64,000 bases of DNA, from positions 4,110,818-4,174,817 of the forward strand of contig NZ_CP156081.1 of NCBI RefSeq assembly GCF_039830135.1. The letters run 5' to 3'. The stretch comes from Defluviimonas sp. SAOS-178_SWC. Its GTDB lineage: Bacteria; Pseudomonadota; Alphaproteobacteria; Rhodobacterales; Rhodobacteraceae. Shown here piece after piece: positions 27,691 through 35,575 of the stretch. A program made the translations under genes and the position numbers. A model generated the notes under the pieces. It worked only from the letters and a program-made list of their open reading frames with translations, was not told the origin of the DNA and made no database searches. Each line of letters starts with the position of its first letter. The stretch's first letter is position 1.

Positions 27691-27772
27691 TCCGAGATCT
27701 ACGGAGATGGGCCAGTTAGGGTGTCGAAGATCGACTAGGCCCAGTCAGGGTTTGAAACCCTTGGGTTTGCCC

Positions 27773-27829
27773 TCAGGCCACGGCCCCCCTGACTGTCCCG
27801 ACACCTCTCTCCAATATCACTCTAGACAC
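27773..27829 (-). CDS. 18-residue small ORF with exceptionally strong ribosome-binding site
   Basis: GTG-start ORF encoding MSRVILERGVGTVRGAVA, preceded by AGAAAGGAGGTGATCCA, with seven bases between AGGAGG and the start codon. The ribosome-binding site pairs with the whole anti-Shine-Dalgarno tail. The stop codon lies inside the loop of the following nested hairpin. Translation could control the folding of the RNA. The peptide has no recognised family; it is proposed from the signal, not from homology. Confidence 0.4.
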   Translation of the reverse strand: MSRVILERGVGTVRGAVA

Positions 27830-27899
27830 TGGATCACCTCCTTTCTCTGCGTTGCCGTTATCCACAGGCTGCCACAGATTTTGTGTTTGTCAAAAGTTT

Positions 27900-28523
27900 T
27901 TACGCAACTTTTGCTGTCAACCTTGTAACAATTACGCGGAAGGGTATGAGTGCCACAATTGCGAGCGAAAGTTTGACGAGCCAGTCCGCGCTGGCAAGCG
28001 ACACCCAGAGCGGTACTTCGGGGCCGGTTCCGAGAAGCGGCAGCACTTCGCCGGCCCAGCTCACGTCATTGGCCGGTTCAAGGAAGACCAGCGCGGCGGA
28101 AAAGGCCACGGAGAAGAAGATCGCGGTGTCGAGCGAGGCCCCGATCAGCGTCGAGACGAGCGGCGCCCGCCACCAGCCCCGGCCGCGCAGCCGGTTGAAG
28201 ACGTGAACGTCCATGAGCTGGGCGACGAGGAACGCAAGGCCGGAGCCGAGCGCGATCCTGAGCGTCACGAGCGGGCCGAACTCGCCCATGATCTGGGTGC
28301 CGATCAGCGAGCAGAACACGCCCACGACAAAGCCGGCGACGACGACCTTGCGGGCGGCAGCCGGGCCCTGGATGCGGTTCGTCAGGTCGGTGACGAGGAA
28401 GGCGAAAGGATAGGTGAAGGCGCCCCAGGTCAGCCACTGACCGAAGAGGAACTGCACGAGGATGTTGGAAGCCACCACGATGGCGGCCATGGCGAGAATG
28501 CCAGGGATCAGGTTGCGGGTCAT
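27900..28523 (-). CDS. yhhQ: Queuosine precursor transporter (YhhQ / VUT family)
   Basis: 207-residue inner-membrane protein with about six helices, importing a 7-deazaguanine precursor of queuosine. The family features are NILVQFLFGQWLTWGAFTYPFAFLVTDLTNRIQGP near the N-terminus, GSGLAFLVAQLMDVHVFNRLR, and WWRAPLVSTLIGASLDTAIFF. Start is ATG at 28523. No preQ1 riboswitch could be confirmed in the leader. The stop lies just upstream of the small-RNA-like locus on the same strand. Confidence 0.9.
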   Translation of the reverse strand: MTRNLIPGILAMAAIVVASNILVQFLFGQWLTWGAFTYPFAFLVTDLTNRIQGPAAARKVVVAGFVVGVFCSLIGTQIMGEFGPLVTLRIALGSGLAFLVAQLMDVHVFNRLRGRGWWRAPLVSTLIGASLDTAIFFSVAFSAALVFLEPANDVSWAGEVLPLLGTGPEVPLWVSLASADWLVKLSLAIVALIPFRVIVTRLTAKVA

Positions 28524-28616
28524 GTCATATCCGTTTTTTACAAGGTCGCGGCGACTTGGTCCGCCGTTCCTGCGGCGAACGGGCGGCCCTTACGCCCTCG
28601 GCGCGGCCCGGTCAAG

Positions 28617-29501
28617 TCACTCGGTCACGCGGTAATCGACGATTTCGGTGCGCTGGGTCGGCAGGAAATTGTCGTCCGAGATCATCGTCAGCCGGATCGC
28701 GCCTTCGGAATCCTGCCACACCGCGAGGCCTTCGAGGTTGTCATGCGTGCCGGCATGGGTCTGCAACAGAACCTCGTCGCCCGCGACCCGATCACCATCG
28801 AGCGTGATCCGGCGCACCCTGCTCATGAACCCGACAAGGCCCCAATAATCCCGCTCCAGCAGATAGAGCCGCCCGTCGGGGCCGAAATCCGCGCCGACCG
28901 GCCGCCAGCTACCGTCACGGCGGAGCGTGAAGGGCCGATCCCAGACGCCGTTCCGGCCACGAAAGACCGGGATCGTGTCGCGACCCGAGAGTTCGGGCAT
29001 CGCGTAAAGCGCGCCTGAGGTGTCGATCGCCAAGGCCTCGATGCCCGCGTTCACTTCGAAGTTCCTGAAGGCCTCCGGCCAGTCCTCGGACAGCCATTTG
29101 CGCCCTTCGGGTCCGTAGCGGACGACCCGGTCCTCGGTCTCGTAGGAGACGTAGAGCCCGCCGTCGGGGGCGAAGGCGACGCCTTCGGCGTCGTCCATCG
29201 GATCCTGCACCGGGGTTCCGTGATGCGAGAGCGGGATCACAGGCGCCCCGACCTCCACCGCGACGACCGCGCCGTCGGCACCGCGCGTGAAACGGCCAGT
29301 GAAGATAGCGGCGCTGTCGGAAACGGCAACGAAGCCGAGACCGTCCGGACGCAGGTCCAGCGCGGAAAAGCCGCCGAATTTCGGCGACGGGTCGGTCCAG
29401 ACGAAGGTTCCGACATATTCCGCATGCGGGGTGGCTGAAACCGCCCCGGTCACGGCGACAACCGCCGCGAGGATCAGTCCGAGACGAGAACGGCGGAACA
29501 T
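28617..29501 (-). CDS. Esterase-like activity of phytase family protein (exported), second copy
   Basis: 294-residue exported protein with signal peptide (about 1-23) and propeller-like repeats: FGGFSALDLRPDG, GVAFAPDGGLYVSYE, NAGIEALAIDTSGALYA, ADFGPDGRLYLLERDYWG and LAVWQDSEGAIRLTMISDDN. Paralogue of the protein at 22919-23800, with the same order of motifs and a shared 22-bp identical stretch encoding part of the SDDNFL region. It overlaps the upstream mepA stop by 28 bp, so the two are co-transcribed. Substrate unknown. Confidence 0.8.
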   Translation of the reverse strand: MFRRSRLGLILAAVVAVTGAVSATPHAEYVGTFVWTDPSPKFGGFSALDLRPDGLGFVAVSDSAAIFTGRFTRGADGAVVAVEVGAPVIPLSHHGTPVQDPMDDAEGVAFAPDGGLYVSYETEDRVVRYGPEGRKWLSEDWPEAFRNFEVNAGIEALAIDTSGALYAMPELSGRDTIPVFRGRNGVWDRPFTLRRDGSWRPVGADFGPDGRLYLLERDYWGLVGFMSRVRRITLDGDRVAGDEVLLQTHAGTHDNLEGLAVWQDSEGAIRLTMISDDNFLPTQRTEIVDYRVTE

Positions 29502-30373
29502 TGTCTGGGCAGGTCGGCCATCGTGTATTCGCGCGGACCCCGCTTTCGCGGCCCTTTAGGTTTGGTCTGTTTCGGCGGGTTCTTCAACTCGTCGAGATAG
29601 GTCGTGACCCACCAGGTCAGAGTCTCGTCACAACCGTCCCCGCCTTTCGACAGATCGGCGACGGTCGGGGTCTGGGTCTGGCAGTCCCGCGACCCGGCGG
29701 GGCATTTCAGGCGGACATGGAAATGCGTGTTGTGGCCGTAAAGCGGGCGGATCTTCTGTAGCCACGCCTTGTCTGAGGCCCGCGCGGTCTTGCACATCTC
29801 GACCTTGACGGCGGCGGCCACGAAGATCCGGTCCACCCTCGGGTCCGATGCGGCGGCCCGCATCAATTGGTAATGCGTCGCGGTCCAGTTGCCATTCACC
29901 CGCTTCTGATCATTGGTGCGGACCGAGATGGAGCTGATCTTCTCGCGCTCGCCCCGGCTGAGGTCGAGGCGCCGCGGCGGCAGCATCCATATGTCGGCGT
30001 CGAGGCCGATCTGGTGGCTGGCATGGCCGGAGGTCATCGGCCCGCCGCGCGGCTGGCTCATGTCGCCGATGTAGAGACCGGCCCAGCCAAGCTGGCGCGC
30101 GGTCGCGGACAGGTCGGCCACGAACTGCACGAGTGCCGGATGACCCCAGTTGCGGTTGCGGCTGAGCCGCATCGCCTGCCAGGTCGGCCCGCTTTCGGGC
30201 AGTTCGACAAAACCGGCGCCACATCCCTTGGCGTAGGTGCCGATCGACGCCGGCGCCTGCCGCGACGCAGCTTTGGTCGCACCGAAAAGCTGGTTCGCGA
30301 GCGGCTCAGCGCCGGCAATGCCGCCGAACGAGATCGCCGCCAGAATGGCAAGGAGCAGTCCTGTGCGTCTCAC
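29474..30373 (-). CDS. mepA: Penicillin-insensitive murein endopeptidase MepA
   Basis: 299-residue periplasmic zinc endopeptidase of the LAS fold that cuts cross-links in peptidoglycan. The signal peptide is MRRTGLLLAILAAISFGG and onward (cleavage after GIAGA). The zinc-site motifs SGHASHQIGLDADIW and NTHFHVRLKCP are present. The GTG at 30373 forms a GTGA overlap with the upstream transporter stop and has GGAG upstream, so it is preferred to ATG at 30400, which would add nine residues before the signal peptide. Confidence 0.9.
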   Translation of the reverse strand: MRRTGLLLAILAAISFGGIAGAEPLANQLFGATKAASRQAPASIGTYAKGCGAGFVELPESGPTWQAMRLSRNRNWGHPALVQFVADLSATARQLGWAGLYIGDMSQPRGGPMTSGHASHQIGLDADIWMLPPRRLDLSRGEREKISSISVRTNDQKRVNGNWTATHYQLMRAAASDPRVDRIFVAAAVKVEMCKTARASDKAWLQKIRPLYGHNTHFHVRLKCPAGSRDCQTQTPTVADLSKGGDGCDETLTWWVTTYLDELKNPPKQTKPKGPRKRGPREYTMADLPRQCSAVLVSD

Positions 30374-31737
30374 ATCCGCTCTCCGTAAGGCTTGACCCAT
30401 CTGAGGATGATCATGCCGATCAGGAAGAGTGCGATCAACGGGATCGAGATGCCGATCCGCTGCGATCCGCTGATCGTTGTGAAAACGGCGATGGAAAAGG
30501 GCGCGATGAAGGCCGTTGCCTTCCCTGAAAGCGCGTAGAGGCCAAAGGCCTCCGTCGCGCGCGCCTGCGTCGTGTGGAAGACCATCATCGTGCGGCTCGC
30601 CGCCTGGATGGACCCGCCGGCGGCGCCGATCAGGATGCCGCAGGCGTAGAAGATGTAGTCGGGCATCGAAGATCCGGCCGCGAAGGGCATGCCGTAGAAC
30701 GCATCCCGAGACATGCCGGCGATGACGAGGCAGACCGCGATCAGCACGTACATCGCGAGGTTGATGACCGGCTTCGGACCGCGCGCACTATCCATCTTGC
30801 CACCGAGCCAGGCGAAGAGCGCGCCGGAAATCGCGCCGACAATGCCGAAGACCCCGATCTTCGTCACCGACCACCCCAGGACGCCGGACGCATAGACGCC
30901 GCCGAACCCGTAAAGCGCGTTCAGCGCGTCGCGGTAGAACATCGAACTGAGGAGATGGGCGGCCAGACTCTGCCGGCCCTTCAGCGACTTCAGAAGCCGC
31001 CAGAGATCGGCCATCGCGGTGCCGAAGCTGAACCCGCGCACCGGAGCTTTCGGTTCGCGCACCCAGGCGAAGAACGGGATCATGAAGACGGCATACCAGA
31101 CCGCCGTCAGCGGCCCGACGGCCCGCGTCCCTTCGCGCGTGGCAGCGTCGAGACCGAAGAGTGGGTCGAGCCCGATCAGGGTTTTCCCGGTCGCGGCGCT
31201 TTCGTTGAAGAAAAGAAGCATGATGATCAGTGCCACGATCCCGCCGACATAGCCGAAGGCGAAGCCGGAGCCGGACACCTTGCCCATATCGGCGTCGCCG
31301 GTCAGGTCCGGCATCAGCGAATTGGTGAAAATCGTCGCGAATTCCATGCCGATCAGGCCGATCCCGAACCAGATCATCGCGCGGAGAAGATCCGGCTCGC
31401 CCGGCACCAGCGTCCAGAGCATCCAGGACCCGACGACATAGAAGGCCGAGAACAGCCAGATCCACACCATGCGCTTTCCCGATCCGTCGGCGATGGCGCC
31501 GAGGATCGGCGCGAGGACGGCGATGACGATGCCGGAGGCCGTCTGCCCCCAGCCCCAATAGGCCTGCGCCGCCGCTCCCGCCGCCTCGGCGTCGAGCCCC
31601 TGTCCGGTGAAATGCGCGCGCGCCACTTCGGCGAAATAGGGGCCGAAGACGAAGGTCAGGCAGAGCGTGTTGTAGGGCTGGCTCGCCCAGTCGAAGAACC
31701 ACCAGCCCCAGATGCGCTTCTTCGCCGATACGGTCAT
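30370..31737 (-). CDS. MFS transporter, UMF1 / Atg22-like family
   Basis: 455-residue membrane transporter with twelve predicted helices. The start MTVSAKKRIWGWWFFDWASQPYNTL and the loop MVWIWLFSAFYVVGSWMLW match the UMF1 (Atg22-like) branch of the major facilitator superfamily. The substrate is unknown. It is the first gene of a three-gene unit with mepA and the phytase-like protein, joined by a GTGA overlap and a 28-bp overlap. Confidence 0.85.
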   Translation of the reverse strand: MTVSAKKRIWGWWFFDWASQPYNTLCLTFVFGPYFAEVARAHFTGQGLDAEAAGAAAQAYWGWGQTASGIVIAVLAPILGAIADGSGKRMVWIWLFSAFYVVGSWMLWTLVPGEPDLLRAMIWFGIGLIGMEFATIFTNSLMPDLTGDADMGKVSGSGFAFGYVGGIVALIIMLLFFNESAATGKTLIGLDPLFGLDAATREGTRAVGPLTAVWYAVFMIPFFAWVREPKAPVRGFSFGTAMADLWRLLKSLKGRQSLAAHLLSSMFYRDALNALYGFGGVYASGVLGWSVTKIGVFGIVGAISGALFAWLGGKMDSARGPKPVINLAMYVLIAVCLVIAGMSRDAFYGMPFAAGSSMPDYIFYACGILIGAAGGSIQAASRTMMVFHTTQARATEAFGLYALSGKATAFIAPFSIAVFTTISGSQRIGISIPLIALFLIGMIILRWVKPYGERM

Positions 31738-31830
31738 TTACCTGCCCTCGCCTGTTGCCGGGATGAAGCCCGAAAACCCATGCGGGCGCAAGCGCCGGTT
31801 GATTGCCGGCCGACTTGAGCGGCGCGGGGT

Positions 31831-32361
31831 TCAGCGACGGGGCGGCCAGAGCCGTTCGGCATCGGCCGCGATCCAGGCCTTGACCCAGTCTGGCAGTTCC
31901 GGGCTTGCCTCAGCCCGTCCGAGCGCGGCCAGAACCTCTGGCGGCGCCACGATCCCGGATTTGGAGGTGACGGCAGAGCGCAGGAGCATGTGGCTGGTGC
32001 ATTCGCCCGCCCGCCACATGCTCTGCTCCATGTAGATGAAGCGGTGATCCCAGCCAATGCAGCGGCTAACGATCTCTACCCGGTCGAACATCCGAACCCG
32101 GCGGCGGTATCGCAGCGTGTTGCCCGCGACCGTAATCCCCCAGCGGTGCTTGCGGATGACATCGCCGAGGCCGGTCCGCATGGCCAGCGGAATGCGCCCA
32201 AGATCGAAAAGGGTCAGCGTCCGGCCATTGTTGAGTTCCGCCCAAAAATCGAGGTCCCAGGGCCAGCAGATGTGATGTGACACATGCGCATCGGTGATCC
32301 CTAGGGGCGCCGCGCGGCGGTTCTTCCAGATCTCTTTCGCCATGCGGACAAAGGGATACAT
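31831..32361 (-). CDS. Thioesterase-like protein (THEM6 / 4HBT-type hot-dog)
   Basis: 176-residue single-domain protein of the acyl-CoA thioesterase-like hot-dog group: VSHHICWPWDLDFWAELNNGRTLTLFDLGR near the N-terminus corresponds to the catalytic-helix region, followed by GNTLRYRRRVRMFDRVEIVSRCIGWDHRFIYMEQ. Probably hydrolyses an acyl-CoA, substrate unknown. The start at 32361 has AAAGGAG 5 nt upstream; the frame extends 138 bp further without support. Confidence 0.85.
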   Translation of the reverse strand: MYPFVRMAKEIWKNRRAAPLGITDAHVSHHICWPWDLDFWAELNNGRTLTLFDLGRIPLAMRTGLGDVIRKHRWGITVAGNTLRYRRRVRMFDRVEIVSRCIGWDHRFIYMEQSMWRAGECTSHMLLRSAVTSKSGIVAPPEVLAALGRAEASPELPDWVKAWIAADAERLWPPRR

Positions 32362-32497
32362 CGGCGCTCCTTTCGCGTGATTGTGTGAGCCGTGTATCAG
32401 GGTGACGCTCGCGTCAACCGGCGACGTTGCGTTAGACGGTTGCGGAAGCGGGGCGCGGGACTTACCTGTGGTCCGACTTTTTTGGCCGGAGAATTCC

Positions 32498-32791
32498 ATG
32501 GTTTCGCTCTTTCAGGCGCTGATGCTGATCCTCAACGTGGTCTGGTTCATCATGATCACGCATATCATCATGTCCTGGCTCCTGAACTTTCAGGTCCTGA
32601 ACATCCGCCAGCCGATGGTCAGCCAGATCTGGTATGGCCTGAACCGGCTGCTGGAGCCGATCTACGCGCCGATCCGCCGCATCCTGCCAAATACGCCGGG
32701 GCTCGACCTTGCGCCGCTGGTCGCATTCATCGTTCTGATCATCGTCCAGAGAGTGCTGATCAACAACGCGGGCTTCTTCTACGGCTACTGA
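32498..32791 (+). CDS. YggT family membrane protein
   Basis: 97-residue protein with two membrane helices (about 5-28 and 70-92) separated by VLNIRQPMVSQIWYGLNRLLEPIYAPIRRILP, the family signature with its RxLP end. YggT proteins are linked to cell envelope and osmotic functions, not resolved. ATG at 32498 has GGAG upstream; the frame is open earlier but unlike the family. recQ follows on the same strand after 65 bp. Confidence 0.9.
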   Translation: MVSLFQALMLILNVVWFIMITHIIMSWLLNFQVLNIRQPMVSQIWYGLNRLLEPIYAPIRRILPNTPGLDLAPLVAFIVLIIVQRVLINNAGFFYGY

Positions 32792-32856
32792 GCCTTGCCC
32801 GCGGCGGGCGGCTGTGACAGGGTCGCCGGCAATCGAGCAACAAGAACCCGCGAGCC

Positions 32857-34899
32857 ATGACCCGCGCAGAGGATCTCCTCTCCTCCGTCTTCGGATTCTC
32901 CGCCTTTCGGCCCGGACAGGCCGAGATCGTGTCGGCCGTGGCCGAGGGACGGAACGCGCTCGCAATCATGCCGACGGGCGGAGGCAAGTCGCTCTGCTTC
33001 CAGCTTCCGGCGCTGATGCGCGAGGGTGTGACCGTGGTCATCTCGCCCCTCATCGCGCTGATGCGCGATCAGGTCCGGGCCCTGCGGGAAGCCGGGGTTG
33101 AGGCCGGCGCGCTGACGTCCGGAAATACCGAGGAAGAGACCGAAGGCGTCTTCGCCGCGCTCGACGAAGGCCGGCTGAAACTTCTCTACATGGCACCCGA
33201 GCGGCTGGCGTCCGGCGGCACGCTCACGCTCCTCCGCCGCATCGGCACCAGCCTGATCGCAGTCGACGAAGCCCATTGCGTCAGCCAGTGGGGCCACGAT
33301 TTCCGCCCCGATTACCTGCGCATCGGAGAGTTGCGCCGCGCCCTCAACGTGCCTCTTGCCGCCTTCACCGCCACGGCGGACGAGGAGACGCGGGCCGAGA
33401 TCGTCACACGGCTCTTTGGCGGGGCCGAACCCCAGACCTTCCTGCGCGGCTTCGACCGGCCGAACATCCACCTTGCCTTCGAGGTGAAGGACCAGCCGCG
33501 CCGGCAGATCCTGGGCTTCGCCGCCGCCCGCAAGGGCCAGTCGGGCATCGTCTATGCCGGAACCCGCGCCAAGACCGAAACGCTCGCCGCCGCCCTGCGC
33601 GAGGCCGGTCATTCTGCCTGCCACTATCACGGCGGCATGGACCCGGACGACCGGCGCGAGGTCGAGGCGCGGTTCCAGCGCGAGGACGGATTGATCGTCG
33701 TCGCCACGGTCGCCTTCGGGATGGGGATCGACAAACCCGACATCCGCTGGGTCGCCCATGCCGACCTGCCGAAGTCGATCGAAGCCTATTACCAGGAGAT
33801 CGGCCGCGCCGGTCGCGACGGCGCACCGGCCGAGACGCTGACGCTTTACGGCCCCGACGACATCCGCTTCCGCCGCACGCAGATCGACGAGGGGTTGGCC
33901 CCCGCCGACCGCAAGGCCGCCGATCACGCCCGGCTGAATGCGCTTCTCGGTCTCGCCGAGGCGACGGAATGCCGGCGCCAGCGCTTGCTGGCCTATTTCG
34001 GCGAGGCGGCGGAACCTTGCGGCAACTGCGACCTCTGCGGCACGCCGCCCGAGATTTTCGACGGGACGGAGGCAGTCAGGAAAGCGCTGTCGGCGATCCT
34101 GCGGACCGGCGAGAGCTTCGGAGCCGGCCATCTCATCGACATCCTCACGGGAGCCGAGACCGAGAAGGTCCGCGAACGCCGGCATGACGAATTGCCGACC
34201 TACGGAGTGGGGCGCGATCTGCCGAAGCCCCAGTGGCAGGCGGTGTTCCGTCAGATGATGGGGCACGACCTGATCCGGCCCGACCCCGAGCGGCATGGCG
34301 CCTTCCGGATGACAGAGGCAGCTCGGCCGATCCTGCGGGGGGAAGCCTCGATCACGCTTCGCCGCGACACGATCCGCAAGGCCGCGGGGAAGCCCGCGCT
34401 GAAGATGCTCGTGTCGGACGAGGACGCGCCGCTTCTCTCTGCGCTGAAAGCCAAGCGGCGGGCTTTGGCGGAGGCGGCGCGGGTGCCGGCTTATGTGATC
34501 TTCCCCGACCGCACCCTGATCGAGATGGCAGAGACGCGGCCGGCGACGCTTGACCAGATGGCACGGGTCAGCGGGGTCGGCGCGAAGAAGCTCGAAAGCT
34601 ACGGCGCGGCCTTTCTGGAAGTCATCACCGGTGCAGCGGAGGCACTCCATCCGGCGCGGATGAAGCTGGCCGGACGGGCAGAGGGGGCGCTCTTCGACCG
34701 ACTGCTGGCGGCACAGACCGACCTTTCCCGGGGCGAGGACGGCACCGGGAAATACCTTTCCTGCACCCCTGCGACGCTCAGGAAGATCGCCGAGTCGCGG
34801 CCAGGATCGCTGGCCGAGCTAGAGCGGATCGGTGGCATGGGCGACCAGAAGGCGGAACGATTCGGATCGGCCTTCCTTGCGATCCTCGAAGAGGGGTGA
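32857..34899 (+). CDS. recQ: ATP-dependent DNA helicase RecQ
   Basis: 680-residue 3'-5' helicase. Helicase core with Walker A PTGGGKS (39-45), DEAH box (137-140) and FGMGIDKPDIRWVAHADLPKSIEAYYQEIGRAGRDG; then the zinc-binding region with Cys at CRRQRLLAYF and CGNCDLC; then the RQC winged helix. The C-terminus carries one clear HRDC domain (YVIFPDRTLIEMAETRP, VSGVGAKKLESYGAAF) and a second HRDC-like repeat (TPATLRKIAESRPGSLAELERIGGMGDQKAERFG). Tandem HRDC domains occur in some bacterial RecQs. Longer than E. coli RecQ because of this. Confidence 0.95.
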   Translation: MTRAEDLLSSVFGFSAFRPGQAEIVSAVAEGRNALAIMPTGGGKSLCFQLPALMREGVTVVISPLIALMRDQVRALREAGVEAGALTSGNTEEETEGVFAALDEGRLKLLYMAPERLASGGTLTLLRRIGTSLIAVDEAHCVSQWGHDFRPDYLRIGELRRALNVPLAAFTATADEETRAEIVTRLFGGAEPQTFLRGFDRPNIHLAFEVKDQPRRQILGFAAARKGQSGIVYAGTRAKTETLAAALREAGHSACHYHGGMDPDDRREVEARFQREDGLIVVATVAFGMGIDKPDIRWVAHADLPKSIEAYYQEIGRAGRDGAPAETLTLYGPDDIRFRRTQIDEGLAPADRKAADHARLNALLGLAEATECRRQRLLAYFGEAAEPCGNCDLCGTPPEIFDGTEAVRKALSAILRTGESFGAGHLIDILTGAETEKVRERRHDELPTYGVGRDLPKPQWQAVFRQMMGHDLIRPDPERHGAFRMTEAARPILRGEASITLRRDTIRKAAGKPALKMLVSDEDAPLLSALKAKRRALAEAARVPAYVIFPDRTLIEMAETRPATLDQMARVSGVGAKKLESYGAAFLEVITGAAEALHPARMKLAGRAEGALFDRLLAAQTDLSRGEDGTGKYLSCTPATLRKIAESRPGSLAELERIGGMGDQKAERFGSAFLAILEEG

Positions 34900-35111
34900 G
34901 TCAACGCATCCGGTCTGGCAGGAACCGGGCATTCGGGGTCCGCAGATGGGAAGTCTACCGCCACGCCCCCAACGCCTTGCGCCCCCAGAAAGACCAATCC
35001 TGGCGGTGAATTCCATTAAAGTTCGATGGGCGAACAGCGCTTCGTTCAATGCCCCTGCCGTCCGGAAGTCTGCTACCATCCCATGATCGCAACTCACACG
35101 GGGGAAGAGCG

Positions 35112-35513
35112 ATGAGTTACACACGTCAACTGATCTCCAACGGGAACCCGATGGAGGAAATCGTCGGGTTCAGCCGCGCCGTTCGGGTTGGCCCCTATAT
35201 CTCGGTCGGGGGAACGGCGCCCGTCGATGCCGCGGGCAAGACCGTCGGCCCCGGCGACGTCTTCGCACAAACGACGCGATGCTTCGAAATCATACGGTCG
35301 GCTTTGGAACAGGCCGGTTCCGGCCTGCATGACATCGTGCGGACCAGGGTGATCCTGACCGATATCGACAACTGGAAACAAGCGATCGAGGCGCGGAAAG
35401 GGTTCTGTCGTGACGTGCGTCCCGTCGACACCATCATGGCCATAAACCGCTTCGTGAACCCGGAATGGCTTGTCGAGATTGAAGTCGACGCGGTCGTCGC
35501 CGATCATGTTTGA
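35112..35513 (+). CDS. RidA-family (YjgF/YER057c/UK114) protein
   Basis: 133-residue protein of the RidA superfamily, whose founding members deaminate reactive enamines/imines. Seen are VGPYISVGGTAPVDAAGKTVGPGDVFAQTTRCFEII, LHDIVRTRVILTDI and VDTIMAINRFVNPEWLVEIEVDAVV, the last containing the usual C-terminal E-V-D strand. The catalytic Arg of canonical RidA (in the TRV context) is represented by the RTRV segment. ATG at 35112 follows GAAGAG. Confidence 0.88.
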   Translation: MSYTRQLISNGNPMEEIVGFSRAVRVGPYISVGGTAPVDAAGKTVGPGDVFAQTTRCFEIIRSALEQAGSGLHDIVRTRVILTDIDNWKQAIEARKGFCRDVRPVDTIMAINRFVNPEWLVEIEVDAVVADHV

Positions 35514-35575
35514 CGCCTGCCGGCGGGTTTCGTGAGCTGGCACCGGATTGCGCGTCTGATCGCGTCGACCCGCGA

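Larger units (their letters stand above)
27661..27887 (-). ncRNA. Structured small RNA locus with 18-nt complementarity to the 16S rRNA 3' end
   Basis: Minus-strand intergenic unit between the queuosine precursor transporter and arfB; the 5' end is not fixed. From 5' to 3' it holds a TTGACA (27893-27888), an 18-nt segment (27846-27829) fully complementary to the usual alphaproteobacterial 16S 3' tail, an 18-codon ORF, a 9-bp stem CAGTCAGGG / CCCTGACTG (27795-27787 with 27750-27742) that encloses an AAACCC / GGGTTT hairpin, a GTCGA-TCT-TCGAC hairpin and a terminator. This is too organised for plain spacer. It could be a small regulatory RNA, a leader-peptide mRNA, or both. I do not match it to a named RNA family. 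Confidence 0.55.

Noticed and set aside
27829..27846. Fragment of 16S rRNA 3' end on the plus strand
   Set aside because: Only 18 bases match and flanks are unlike rRNA. It makes better sense as an extended ribosome-binding site or rRNA-pairing element on the minus strand.
28524..28616. preQ1 riboswitch ahead of the queuosine precursor transporter
   Set aside because: There is an A-rich run near the start codon and a short stem, but the conserved preQ1-I loop sequence is absent. Not supported by reading alone.
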